Assembly (NCBI GenBank): GCA_022447665.1
Contig: JAKVAQ010000004.1
Coordinates: 31,091-95,090 of the forward strand
Reading direction: 5' to 3'
DNA: 64,000 bases
Source of the DNA: Crocinitomicaceae bacterium
GTDB lineage: Bacteria; Bacteroidota; Bacteroidia; Flavobacteriales_D; Crocinitomicaceae
This document shows positions 26,306 through 34,892 of the stretch, piece after piece. The notes beneath the pieces are model-generated. The model was not told the DNA's origin, did not search any database, and saw only the letters and a program-made list of their open reading frames with translations. Position 1 is the stretch's first letter. Each line of letters begins with the position of its first letter. Position numbers and translations under genes: made by a program.

Positions 26306-27573
26306 TGTTTCGTTGGTTCGGCATATTGTTCGTAGGTCTAAGCAGTTTTGGTCTAAGCCAGGTAGAATACGCCCGTGAGATAATGAGCGAATTATGCTCG
26401 GATAATTATAAGGGGCGAGGGTACGTAGATAGTGGAGATATAAAAGCCTCGCAGTTTATAGCTGATGAATTGGAATCCATTGGCGTTGAGGCTGGATCAA
26501 AAACAGGGTATTTTCAAGAATATAGCTTTAGTGTAAATACCTTTCCTTATGCCATAGAAGTGAAACTTGATGATTCTTTGCTAACTCCTGGGGAAAATTA
26601 TCTCATCAGTCCCTATTCCGGAACAGCTCAAGGGAAGTTTGATGTGGTTCCGATTAACTCAGAAAATTACTTCACCACTTATGGAGGAAATGTGGTGCCT
26701 CAGAAAGGAAAAAAAGAGCAGGTCGTATATGCTTTTAATTTCACCGATTACGCTCCTGGTGAAACGCTAAGTGATATTCAGAAAAATGCCTATCAAATAG
26801 CTCAGTATTATCCCGTAATTTGGGTCACCAATCAAAAACAGATGTACTCCGTTGGTCGCTTCCACCTTAATTACCCCATCATTGAAATTGACTCAAGTGC
26901 CTACAATTCTCCTGAAGAGGTTTACATAAAGGTTAACAATAAGTATATCCCAAAATATACGACACGTAACGTTATAGGAAAAATAAAAGGGAAAAAGAAA
27001 AGAAAATATATTGTGTTTTCAGCACATTTTGATCACTTGGGAATGATGGGACCAGATGCTATGTTTCCTGGAGCTAATGACAATGCTAGCGGTGTGGCTA
27101 TGCTTCTCTCCTTGGCAAAACACTATGTCGACAATAAACCAGACTATACTATCTACTTCTGTTTTTTTAGTGGAGAAGAAGCGGGACTAGAAGGTTCTAA
27201 ATATTTCGTGAGTCATCCTACCTTTAAGCTTAAGCGCGTGAATTTTGTATTAAATATTGACATAATGGGCGGAGCAGAGGATGGAATTACTCTTGTTAAC
27301 GGCACCAAACACACTGAAGCATTTGAAAAAATTCAAGAAATTAATTTAGCGATGAATTTGTTGAATAGGGTTAAGAAAAGAGGACCTACCGCTAATTCAG
27401 ATCATTATTATTTCTCTGAATCTGGTATACCATCTTTTTTCATATACTCCATGGGGAATGTGAGCAACTATCACGACATATTTGATACTGCTGAAAATAC
27501 AACTCTGGGAAAATTTGATGAAGTAGAAACTCTTCTAAAATCTTTTCTATTAGAATATGGCTTTCAACTCTGA
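26305..27573 (+). CDS. secreted M28 family metallopeptidase
   Basis: A 422-residue exported aminopeptidase-type enzyme. A signal peptide ends near residue 18 (FGLSQ). Zinc ligands and catalytic residues of clan MH, family M28, are visible: HFDHLG, GANDNASGVAM, SGEEAGLEGS (general-base Glu-Glu), NIDIMGG, and a final His in SNYHDIFDTAENT. An N-terminal domain with a PA-like insertion (about residues 85-200) precedes the catalytic half. Its start overlaps the stop of the acidic protein gene and its stop overlaps the start of the small membrane protein (TGATG), so three genes form one unit. It probably trims peptides in the periplasm. Confidence 0.9.
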   Translation: MFRWFGILFVGLSSFGLSQVEYAREIMSELCSDNYKGRGYVDSGDIKASQFIADELESIGVEAGSKTGYFQEYSFSVNTFPYAIEVKLDDSLLTPGENYLISPYSGTAQGKFDVVPINSENYFTTYGGNVVPQKGKKEQVVYAFNFTDYAPGETLSDIQKNAYQIAQYYPVIWVTNQKQMYSVGRFHLNYPIIEIDSSAYNSPEEVYIKVNNKYIPKYTTRNVIGKIKGKKKRKYIVFSAHFDHLGMMGPDAMFPGANDNASGVAMLLSLAKHYVDNKPDYTIYFCFFSGEEAGLEGSKYFVSHPTFKLKRVNFVLNIDIMGGAEDGITLVNGTKHTEAFEKIQEINLAMNLLNRVKKRGPTANSDHYYFSESGIPSFFIYSMGNVSNYHDIFDTAENTTLGKFDEVETLLKSFLLEYGFQL

Positions 27574-27791
27574 TGAAAGAGGAGAGAGAAAATATTGATC
27601 TGGGTCGCTTCAGAAACTATAAGAAGCAAAATCCCAAACTAATTATTCGGTATGTAATTTATACTGCTGTACTTTTCTTTATTGTGTTTTATGGAATAAA
27701 ATTCATTGAAGAACTCATACCAAAAACAATAAAAGAAGAAGGAATTGAAGTGCTAATTGAAGAAAGTGATACTCTTAATACACAACAGTAA
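27573..27791 (+). CDS. small single-pass membrane protein
   Basis: A 72-residue protein: a charged, basic N-terminus (MKEERENIDLGRFRNYKKQN), one transmembrane helix (about 24-42) and an acidic C-terminal tail. By the positive-inside rule the N-terminus is cytoplasmic. It is coupled to the M28 peptidase (TGATG) and its end overlaps the convergent CHU_C gene by 17 bases. Codon pattern and coupling support it as real; function is unknown. Confidence 0.65.
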   Translation: MKEERENIDLGRFRNYKKQNPKLIIRYVIYTAVLFFIVFYGIKFIEELIPKTIKEEGIEVLIEESDTLNTQQ

Positions 27792-28122
27792 GCACAGACT
27801 GTTGTCTCGTGATTTCTCCTGCTGAATTTGTTGCTTCTACGTGCACATAATAAACGCCTGCAGCCACTTTTTCTCCAGCGTGTGTAAATCCATCCCAAGA
27901 ACCATTTAATCCTTCAAAAACATAAACAGTTGCTCCATATCTGTTGAATATACGACATGTTAAAGCTTCATAGCCCACAGTTCGAACCCGAAAGAAATCA
28001 TTCACCCCATCAAAATCTGGAGTAAAGACGTTAGGAATGCTAATACTTTGTTGAGAATAAGCATTCGCACCTAAAGTAAGGACGAGTAGAAGCAATATTT
28101 TCTTAAAGAATTTCATTTCCAA
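27775..28122 (-). CDS. stand-alone T9SS type-B sorting domain protein (CHU_C)
   Basis: A 115-residue protein made of a signal peptide (residues 1-23, ending AYSQ) followed directly by a complete gliding-motility-type C-terminal domain: PNVFTPDFDGVNDFFRVRTV, then RIFNRYGATVYVF, NGSWDG and AGVYYVHVEA. This is the type-B CTD (CHU_C) that directs cargo through the type IX secretion system. Here there is no cargo between signal peptide and CTD. It has its own -7 box, so it is not simply a broken end of a larger gene: no repeat or adhesin remnant lies upstream, where the S9 peptidase gene ends at 28163. Possible roles are a surface-layer subunit or a competitor or partner of T9SS cargo; both are inference. 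Confidence 0.8.
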   Translation of the reverse strand: MEMKFFKKILLLLVLTLGANAYSQQSISIPNVFTPDFDGVNDFFRVRTVGYEALTCRIFNRYGATVYVFEGLNGSWDGFTHAGEKVAAGVYYVHVEATNSAGEITRQQSVLTVVY

Positions 28123-28135
28123 CGTTCAAGTTAGT

Positions 28136-28143
28136 CAAATTTA
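28136..28143 (-). promoter_or_regulatory. -7 box before the CHU_C gene
   Basis: TAAATTTG on the minus strand, exact TAnnTTTG, 13 bases before the ATG at 28122. No -33 TTG at standard distance. Confidence 0.4.
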
Positions 28144-28162
28144 CAGAGTTTTTCAACTCTTT

Positions 28163-30985
28163 TTACTCATTTAATAGCTCCAAACCATAAGTCTTACCCT
28201 TATCTACAGCGGGAACACCATACTTCATCCAGTAAGGCATTGGTGCGTCAAGAAGGTAATAATCAAAGAATTGGCGCATTCTAATACTCAAGTCTTTCTT
28301 GTTTGCTAATTGTGTTAGGTTGTGTTTATCGCCATTATAATTTAATAGCCAAGCTGGCTTCGATAACCTGCGTAATCCCATATACATTTCAATACCCTGG
28401 TACCACGGCACCGCTCCATCATCGTCGTTATGCATAATCAATAAAGGTGTAGACACATTTGGAATTCCGAAGATAGGTGAATTTTCAATGTACAGGTCTG
28501 GCCTTTCCCAAATAGTATATCCAATTCTACTTTGTCCTCTTTCGTACTGGAACATTCTTGAATATCCACTTCCCCATCTCACTCCTCCGTATGCTGAGAA
28601 CATATTACTCACAGGTGCTCCCGCCATCGCTGCCTTATACTTAGTAGTCATAGTGACTAGCTGAGCCGTTTGATAACCTCCCCAACTTTGACCTTGTAGG
28701 GCCATGCGTGTTGAGTCTATCCATGAATGCCGGCGTGTTAGGGCATCAGAACCACTTACAATACAGTTATATGCCGATTTTGCAGGATGGCCCTCTTCGT
28801 AGTACACATCAGGGATAAACACGATATACCCATTTGAAACGTATTCGGTTGGGTAAATGATTGATGCTGTTGCTCTTGGCGCATAGTATGCATGTTTTCT
28901 GTCCATATATTTCTCGTAGAAATACACCATAAGTGGATAAGACTTTGTAGAATCAAAATCTTCAGGTTTATACAGAAGGCCTCGCATATCAGTTCCATCA
29001 TATGCTTTCCAAGTAGTTGTTTCAACTGTACCCCAGTTATATTCTACTTGTTGTGGATTTATATCCGTTATGATTTTAGGATTGCTAAAATTGAAGTCTG
29101 TCACTTCCAATTCTCCATAAGTTTGGAAGTTTGTTCTTCTCAAAAGCAACTTATCACTCATCTTCGCCTTAGAAATATAGGTCATCATATGACCAGATTC
29201 CATCAACTTCTTTTTAGTAAACTCCTTGCCATTCTGGTTAATCGACCAGTAAGAACCATCTCTTGATTCTTCATCCGTCCCATAAAGCATTGACTCTTCC
29301 ATTTGGATATACAAGCTATCCGTGTTGAATTGAACCAAGTTGAAGCTCACTTGCTCCTTCATACCGGTCCCTCCAGTCAAGCAAAACTCCTCTCCCGGCT
29401 TAACAGGATTTACAGCCCAAATATCAAATCTGTTTTTGACAACGTAATATTCTATACCGTCTAATAGCATCCAACCTTCAGTTCCCACTTCCTGAGGAGC
29501 ATAAGGCACACCATTGTTGTCGTCAGAAAAGATTCCTTCAATATTTTCAGTTAGATTATATTCTTTACCCGTTGAGATATCTTTACCCATCCAAGCTGAA
29601 TCGAGTGTAGAATACCAAACAAACTTATCACCCATTGGAGAGATTGATCCAAAACCAAAGATTCCTTCTTTAATCATTTCTCTTTCTCCTGTGATCATAT
29701 TCACTTTGAAAAAGTCTGTTCTCCAAGGATAGGTCCAAGTACGCTCCATTTCATAACCCAATTTACTATATCCTAATGCAAAGTCAGCATTTCCCTTATT
29801 TTGTACTGAAACACTTTCCATTAGAGAATCAGCCAATTGTATCATATCCTTTTTATTAATATCATAAACTGCAAGGAAGGTTTGTTTTGCATCAAAGTAC
29901 TTGTTGATTAACTGACCGGGCTGGATAAATGGGTCATTCCAGCGCCAAACATCTACTTTCGCCTTTTCACTATCTAACAATGTATCTTCAGGTTCTTGTC
30001 GTATAATCTTATTTGTTCCAAAAAAAATACGAGATCCATTCTCCGAAAAATAAGGTCTTCGATTAGCTGAAACGGTCCAGTTTTTTGGCATGTTAGAAGA
30101 AAGTGAATCAATAATTTTGTTCGCCTTTTCATCTCCAACTGACCAGCTAAATAGCTCAAAGTTTTTGCGTTCGTTTGTATCAGTGCTGGCCAAGTAAACT
30201 AGTTGATCGCCTTGTTCAGAAAATGATGGATACTTCACTTTCAATTTTTTATCATCAATACGAATTGTATTCCAATTAGTAAGATCCGTTAAGTTTACTG
30301 AAAGTGTATCTGAATCACCTTTAAGACTTTTTACATACGCTAACTTTTTACCTTTGGTATCAAACGTAAAAGAAGTTACACCATGAATTTCACGAGAGTC
30401 TCCTGTTAAAGGATTCCAGACTACCAAAGTTTTGCCCGTTGTAGATGGTTTTTCGCATTCATTTTTCTTCTTTTTCTTTTTGAATAACCACCTTTTCTTT
30501 GGTTCTGGACATTCAGGCGTTTTATCTTCATTAAGCATATATCCAACCCAATTACCTTCTTCTGCTAATTTGAAGGACTTAACATCTGGAATTAATGAAA
30601 TTGAATCTTCTTTATGAAGGTAAACTCCAAGAGTATCTAAAGGCCATTTTTTCCTAGGAACTTCATCTAATTCCAACGTTCGCAGGGTGTCATAACCCGG
30701 AGCGATTGTGAAAATTGTAAACGATTCAGAGTAAGCTATTGAAGCATCTTCACCGCGATTTACAACAATCTTTTTATCAGATGCAGTGCTTTCTATTGTT
30801 AGCACTGCGTCACCAACAGATGGGTTTACTTGATAGGTAATCCAATCTCCAGACTGTGACTGCTTGATCGACCTAAATGACTTCCATTCGTCATAAACTT
30901 GGTAATCAATTTTCTTTTTTTCTTGACCAAATGCATTGAAAGTTGTTAGGGCAAGAATTAAGCAGGATAAATGAGAGAGTTTCAT
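28163..30985 (-). CDS. secreted S9 family prolyl oligopeptidase-like peptidase
   Basis: A 940-residue exported serine peptidase. A signal peptide (residues 1-20, ending AFG) precedes a long beta-propeller-like region of WD/YD-style blades. The C-terminal alpha/beta hydrolase has the nucleophile in QGQSWGGYQ, the acid in HNDDDGAVPWYQG and the His in GDKHNL, all in family order. A Lys-rich insert (KKRWLFKKKKKK) around residue 170 is unusual for an exported protein. Length exceeds classical DPP4-type members. A -7 box lies 17 bases upstream and it forms a single-gene unit. Likely a periplasmic or outer-membrane peptidase acting on oligopeptides. Confidence 0.9.
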   Translation of the reverse strand: MKLSHLSCLILALTTFNAFGQEKKKIDYQVYDEWKSFRSIKQSQSGDWITYQVNPSVGDAVLTIESTASDKKIVVNRGEDASIAYSESFTIFTIAPGYDTLRTLELDEVPRKKWPLDTLGVYLHKEDSISLIPDVKSFKLAEEGNWVGYMLNEDKTPECPEPKKRWLFKKKKKKNECEKPSTTGKTLVVWNPLTGDSREIHGVTSFTFDTKGKKLAYVKSLKGDSDTLSVNLTDLTNWNTIRIDDKKLKVKYPSFSEQGDQLVYLASTDTNERKNFELFSWSVGDEKANKIIDSLSSNMPKNWTVSANRRPYFSENGSRIFFGTNKIIRQEPEDTLLDSEKAKVDVWRWNDPFIQPGQLINKYFDAKQTFLAVYDINKKDMIQLADSLMESVSVQNKGNADFALGYSKLGYEMERTWTYPWRTDFFKVNMITGEREMIKEGIFGFGSISPMGDKFVWYSTLDSAWMGKDISTGKEYNLTENIEGIFSDDNNGVPYAPQEVGTEGWMLLDGIEYYVVKNRFDIWAVNPVKPGEEFCLTGGTGMKEQVSFNLVQFNTDSLYIQMEESMLYGTDEESRDGSYWSINQNGKEFTKKKLMESGHMMTYISKAKMSDKLLLRRTNFQTYGELEVTDFNFSNPKIITDINPQQVEYNWGTVETTTWKAYDGTDMRGLLYKPEDFDSTKSYPLMVYFYEKYMDRKHAYYAPRATASIIYPTEYVSNGYIVFIPDVYYEEGHPAKSAYNCIVSGSDALTRRHSWIDSTRMALQGQSWGGYQTAQLVTMTTKYKAAMAGAPVSNMFSAYGGVRWGSGYSRMFQYERGQSRIGYTIWERPDLYIENSPIFGIPNVSTPLLIMHNDDDGAVPWYQGIEMYMGLRRLSKPAWLLNYNGDKHNLTQLANKKDLSIRMRQFFDYYLLDAPMPYWMKYGVPAVDKGKTYGLELLNE

Positions 30986-31002
30986 GGTTTTTGAATTTCT
31001 CT

Positions 31003-31010
31003 CAAAATTA
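31003..31010 (-). promoter_or_regulatory. -7 box before the S9 peptidase gene
   Basis: TAATTTTG on the minus strand, exact TAnnTTTG, 17 bases before the ATG at 30985. No -33 TTG found. Confidence 0.4.
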
Positions 31011-31074
31011 AGCGAATCACTAGAAATTAAGGCACACTTACCTAAAAGAAATTAACAGTAATTCAGCAATAAGT

Positions 31075-31425
31075 CTAATCATGAGAAACGATGATCTGGA
31101 TTTGATTATCAATGTGATGTTTAAATCCAATATCATAAGCCATAGTATATTTCTCTCCTATTGGACTATGGTGAACATGCGTAAAGAAATCATGATTGAA
31201 GCCATGGGCCTTTGCTATATCCATTGAAATTGGTGATGATCTATAGACCTCATATAACCTGTGTAATGTTGTCCAATTCTTATGTAAGATTTTATTGATT
31301 CGGATTACTTTTGCCTCTTTAGCTTTGTTGTGTCTGTTGTGGTATGCATTCTTACATTTCATCGAGCAAAATTTCTGATTTGATCTGCCTGCAAACTCTG
31401 TACCGCATTCAATACATGTATTCAT
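31075..31425 (-). CDS. small zinc-ribbon protein
   Basis: A 116-residue protein. The N-terminus has CIECG-type and FCSMKCKNAYHNR motifs, four Cys plus nearby His forming a treble-clef or zinc-ribbon fold (CxxC-N(13-14)-CxxxC). The rest (HKNWTTLHRLYEVYRSSPIS) is basic and helical, then a His-containing C-terminal half. Proteins of this kind are widespread in Bacteroidota as hypotheticals; nucleic-acid binding is likely but inferred. It has a 55-base gap to the TonB receptor gene and no evident promoter match. Nothing suggests a mobile origin. Confidence 0.75.
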   Translation of the reverse strand: MNTCIECGTEFAGRSNQKFCSMKCKNAYHNRHNKAKEAKVIRINKILHKNWTTLHRLYEVYRSSPISMDIAKAHGFNHDFFTHVHHSPIGEKYTMAYDIGFKHHIDNQIQIIVSHD

Positions 31426-31480
31426 AGAAAACGTTTTTAATACGTTCTACGCACAGTTTTTTGAAAGGGTTTCAGAGAAT

Positions 31481-33922
31481 TTATTCTTTTTTTCCAGCGA
31501 CCTTAAAATCAATCTTATAGTAAAATATTGGAAGCAACCCTAACTGATATCTCTCCGCATATGGTTGCATAGGATTGGTTTCATTTGGCGTGTATGTAAG
31601 GCCTAAAATGTTTTGTGTATTTAACATATTTACGATATCCAAACCGAATTCATGCGTGACTTTTTTGGTATTCAAAATATAATTTACTTTAACATCAGCT
31701 CTGAAATAATTCTTGAATCTCAATTCATTATATCCTTCATCTAAGAAAATGATTTCCTTAAGCGAATCAGTGGCAGCCACATCTACATAACCATACCTTT
31801 TACCGCCTGCATAGGTAACTCTAGCTCCTAACTGCAACATATGCTTTCCAGATTCTCCTAACTGCCATTCTTTCCCAATAAGACCGTTTAAAATATAATT
31901 ACCGTTGAAATCAGTATCTCTTAATTCTCCATCACTTCCGCGATACTTCGACTCATAAAAACTTGCAGTAGTCATGAAAAAGAAATTATTGTCAAAAAAT
32001 TTCTGAAGCGTGAACTCGAGACCATAATTAAAACCAGTACCTGTATTTTCTAAAGAATCAGGAAAGAATCGGGCAAATCCACTACCCTGATTAAGTAGTG
32101 AAAACGAAGAAGGGTTTACTTCAACCGGCACATCGTAGAGGTATTGATAGTAGGTTTCTGTTTTAAAGACCGTAGACTTTTTAATGGACTTTGAATAGCT
32201 TAACACCGTATGTATACTTCTAGAAAAGTCCATATCAAGATTATGATACACCTTATCTCCGTTTGAATCCAGGAGATGATATGAGTAGATATATAACGGG
32301 TGGGTCTGCGAATGCATTCCCGCTCCAAAGGCAATTTCGTTTCGGTTTCCGAACCTTGCATTCATTGCAAACCTTGGTTCAATAGGAGAAACAGAATTAT
32401 TTAGGGTAAAGTACTGACTATGCAGTCCCGTTGACATCGTCCAAATCTTAGATATTTTGTATTTCCACTGGACAAAACCTTGCAGTAAAAATGCTGGTTG
32501 ATTAGACTGATAATCCCAACGCTTGTAGAATGCACTTGTTGAATCTGCAATATCAAACCTTATGGAGTCATTCATATTAAAGTAGTAGCCATCAACATTC
32601 AACCCGTACTTAATTACATGCTGTGAGTTAATTTTATGATTTAAACTCATATAAGCAGATCCTGTTTTTATGTCGTACAAGTAGCCCATCATATTAAACG
32701 GAGGAGCGAGGTAGTTCCAAGTACTGTCTGGATTTAGATTTCGAAGAATGAAATCATGCTGAGTTCTTTGCCTTTGAACAGCGTATGAAAGGGTGGTTTT
32801 GAAGAAAAGTTTTTTATTAAGAGGTTTGGTATAAGTTACTCCTGCAATACCCATATCAGTTCCAAAAAATTGATCTCTATCTTGTTCGCCAAAAGCATCT
32901 TGAGCTGGAACAACCTGATCTGAAATTAAAATATCTATAGAACTAAAGCCTCCAAGACCCCAAATTGAGTATTGACCGCCTTTCTTGGTTGGGAAATTGA
33001 ACTTAAATGCACCGTCACCATAAGTGGGCACTGCATCTGTTCCATAACTCAAACCAATTCTTTCGAAAAGTGATAGCGTAGAATATCTTCCCATTATAAG
33101 ATAGCTAGAACCAGTTTTCTTTGAAATAGGCCCTTCAAAAAGAAGTTCCGTACCAAGAAATCCAAATTGACCGGAAAATTCATGAATATTATTGTTACCC
33201 TTTCTAAGTCTTAAATCAAACACCCCAGAAATACTATTTCCATACTCAGCAGGAAAAGCACTCATAAAAAAGTCCGAGTTATCCAAAAATTTATTGTTCA
33301 ATATTGCCACGGGACCTCCTGCACTACCGGCTATTGCAAAGTGATTTGGATTGGGAATTGTAACACCTTCTATTCGATACGCAATACCTAGGGGCGAATT
33401 ACCTCTAATAACTATATCATTTCGTGAATCATCAGTTCCTTGAGCTCCAGCAAAGTTTGAAACCATACGAGCAGGATCACCTCTACTTCCTGCATACCTA
33501 TTGGTTTCTTCGACCGAAAAACTTTGTGTTCCCACAAGAGCCATTTCATTAATAGCCTCACCATTTTTTCTCGCAGTAACCACAACTTCCTTACTCACAA
33601 TAGCACTTTCTACTAAAAGTACATTAAGTACAGTCTCTTTTCCTGAAATGACTATAGCAGTTACATTACTTTGATCGTACCCTGAGGCAGAAACCTGAAG
33701 AACATGTTTTCCAACAGGTACATCGGAAATTGAGAAATCGCCGTTGAAATCACATTTTGCACCTAGTGAAGAGGAATCTGGTAGAAACAATAATACTTTT
33801 GCTCCAACCAAAGGGAATTTAGTTTCACTATCAACTACAGTACCACGTATATCCTGGACCAGACCTTGGCCATAACTATAATATCCTGAAAAAAGGACAA
33901 ATAGAACGAGTAACCTACCCAT
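31481..33922 (-). CDS. TonB-dependent outer-membrane receptor
   Basis: An 813-residue receptor. Signal peptide (residues 1-18, ending YSYG); a carboxypeptidase-regulatory-like domain (RGTVVDSETKFPLVGAKVLL), the usual N-terminal extension in Bacteroidota; a plug with RGNSPLGIAYRIEGV; and a beta-barrel that ends in aromatic/charged strands. No SusD partner is adjacent, so a polysaccharide-utilisation role is not supported. It is the last gene of the surface locus, 35 bases after the PorP/SprF gene, and could assist export of or interact with the adhesin, or take up an unrelated substrate. Substrate unknown. Confidence 0.88.
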   Translation of the reverse strand: MGRLLVLFVLFSGYYSYGQGLVQDIRGTVVDSETKFPLVGAKVLLFLPDSSSLGAKCDFNGDFSISDVPVGKHVLQVSASGYDQSNVTAIVISGKETVLNVLLVESAIVSKEVVVTARKNGEAINEMALVGTQSFSVEETNRYAGSRGDPARMVSNFAGAQGTDDSRNDIVIRGNSPLGIAYRIEGVTIPNPNHFAIAGSAGGPVAILNNKFLDNSDFFMSAFPAEYGNSISGVFDLRLRKGNNNIHEFSGQFGFLGTELLFEGPISKKTGSSYLIMGRYSTLSLFERIGLSYGTDAVPTYGDGAFKFNFPTKKGGQYSIWGLGGFSSIDILISDQVVPAQDAFGEQDRDQFFGTDMGIAGVTYTKPLNKKLFFKTTLSYAVQRQRTQHDFILRNLNPDSTWNYLAPPFNMMGYLYDIKTGSAYMSLNHKINSQHVIKYGLNVDGYYFNMNDSIRFDIADSTSAFYKRWDYQSNQPAFLLQGFVQWKYKISKIWTMSTGLHSQYFTLNNSVSPIEPRFAMNARFGNRNEIAFGAGMHSQTHPLYIYSYHLLDSNGDKVYHNLDMDFSRSIHTVLSYSKSIKKSTVFKTETYYQYLYDVPVEVNPSSFSLLNQGSGFARFFPDSLENTGTGFNYGLEFTLQKFFDNNFFFMTTASFYESKYRGSDGELRDTDFNGNYILNGLIGKEWQLGESGKHMLQLGARVTYAGGKRYGYVDVAATDSLKEIIFLDEGYNELRFKNYFRADVKVNYILNTKKVTHEFGLDIVNMLNTQNILGLTYTPNETNPMQPYAERYQLGLLPIFYYKIDFKVAGKKE

Positions 33923-33957
33923 GAGTTCACTAAAGTTTGAACTGTGAAAATAGGAAA

Positions 33958-34890
33958 TTATTCTAAAGAAGGAGTACTATCTGAATTAGAAGTGCCTCCT
34001 GCAAATTTCACAGTAAGCATTAATTCGTGCGTTCCACTCGAATAGTTCTTTAAGTTAGTTGCTGTAACATCGTACGCATAACCAACTCTCAACATGTCTT
34101 TGTAACTGAATCCCATCATGGCCACGTAAGCATCATTCGTTCTGAATCCAGCACCTATCCAAACCATTCTTTTATAATAACCAAGAAGATTAATATCAAA
34201 CTTAACAGGAGCAGGAAGGCCCAATTTTAGCAGCGCGTGCGGTTCAATATCCCAATCGTCTCCCAAATGGAACGTATATCCTCCTGTAAAGAAAAAGTGA
34301 TCTTCCATAAAAGTTTCTGATCCAGTTTGAGTTTCCAAGAAAGAAATTCTATTATGCATTAATTGCCCAACTGAAGCGCCAAAGTACCAATCGTCGTGAT
34401 ATAAATAAGTACCAAACTTGGCATCTGGATCATAGGATACTAGCAAGCCATTGCTGAAATAAAAATCATCTGGATGATAAGTAGTGATTTTATCCGCATC
34501 TAACATCCATCTATTAAAGCCCAACGACAATCCAAAAGACAACTTAATGGTCTCACTCAGTTTTACATTGTAAGCAAATGAACCTTGAAAACCTAATCTT
34601 CTTGTAGGACCAACGTTATCTGAATAAAGGTATCCACCTATTGCCATGTTATCCTTTTTCAAAGGACCTTGTGCAGATAATGTAAACGTTCTAGGTGCAT
34701 CCGTAATTCCAATCCATTGATAACGGTTACTACTTACCCCTTCCCAATATGGTTTTGAGCCAGAATACGCAGGATTAAACGCATATTGATTAAACATGTA
34801 TTGAGAATACTGAGGCAATTGTTGCCCAAATGCGGTCTGGATTCCGAGTCCAACCACAAGCAAAAGCAATATAGATTTTAAACTCTTCAT
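33958..34890 (-). CDS. PorP/SprF family T9SS outer-membrane protein (adhesin partner)
   Basis: A 310-residue protein from ATG 34890, two bases after the giant adhesin stop; a GTG at 34899 would add three residues and overlap the stop. Signal peptide ends near residue 22 (TAFG), then the family signature QYSQYMFNQYAFNPAYSG and a beta-barrel-type body to the end. PorP/SprF proteins bind type-B sorting domains and attach cargo to the cell surface; in Flavobacterium SprF is required for SprB display. Position directly after the adhesin makes it that adhesin's dedicated partner. Confidence 0.92.
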   Translation of the reverse strand: MKSLKSILLLLVVGLGIQTAFGQQLPQYSQYMFNQYAFNPAYSGSKPYWEGVSSNRYQWIGITDAPRTFTLSAQGPLKKDNMAIGGYLYSDNVGPTRRLGFQGSFAYNVKLSETIKLSFGLSLGFNRWMLDADKITTYHPDDFYFSNGLLVSYDPDAKFGTYLYHDDWYFGASVGQLMHNRISFLETQTGSETFMEDHFFFTGGYTFHLGDDWDIEPHALLKLGLPAPVKFDINLLGYYKRMVWIGAGFRTNDAYVAMMGFSYKDMLRVGYAYDVTATNLKNYSSGTHELMLTVKFAGGTSNSDSTPSLE

Positions 34891-34892
34891 AT

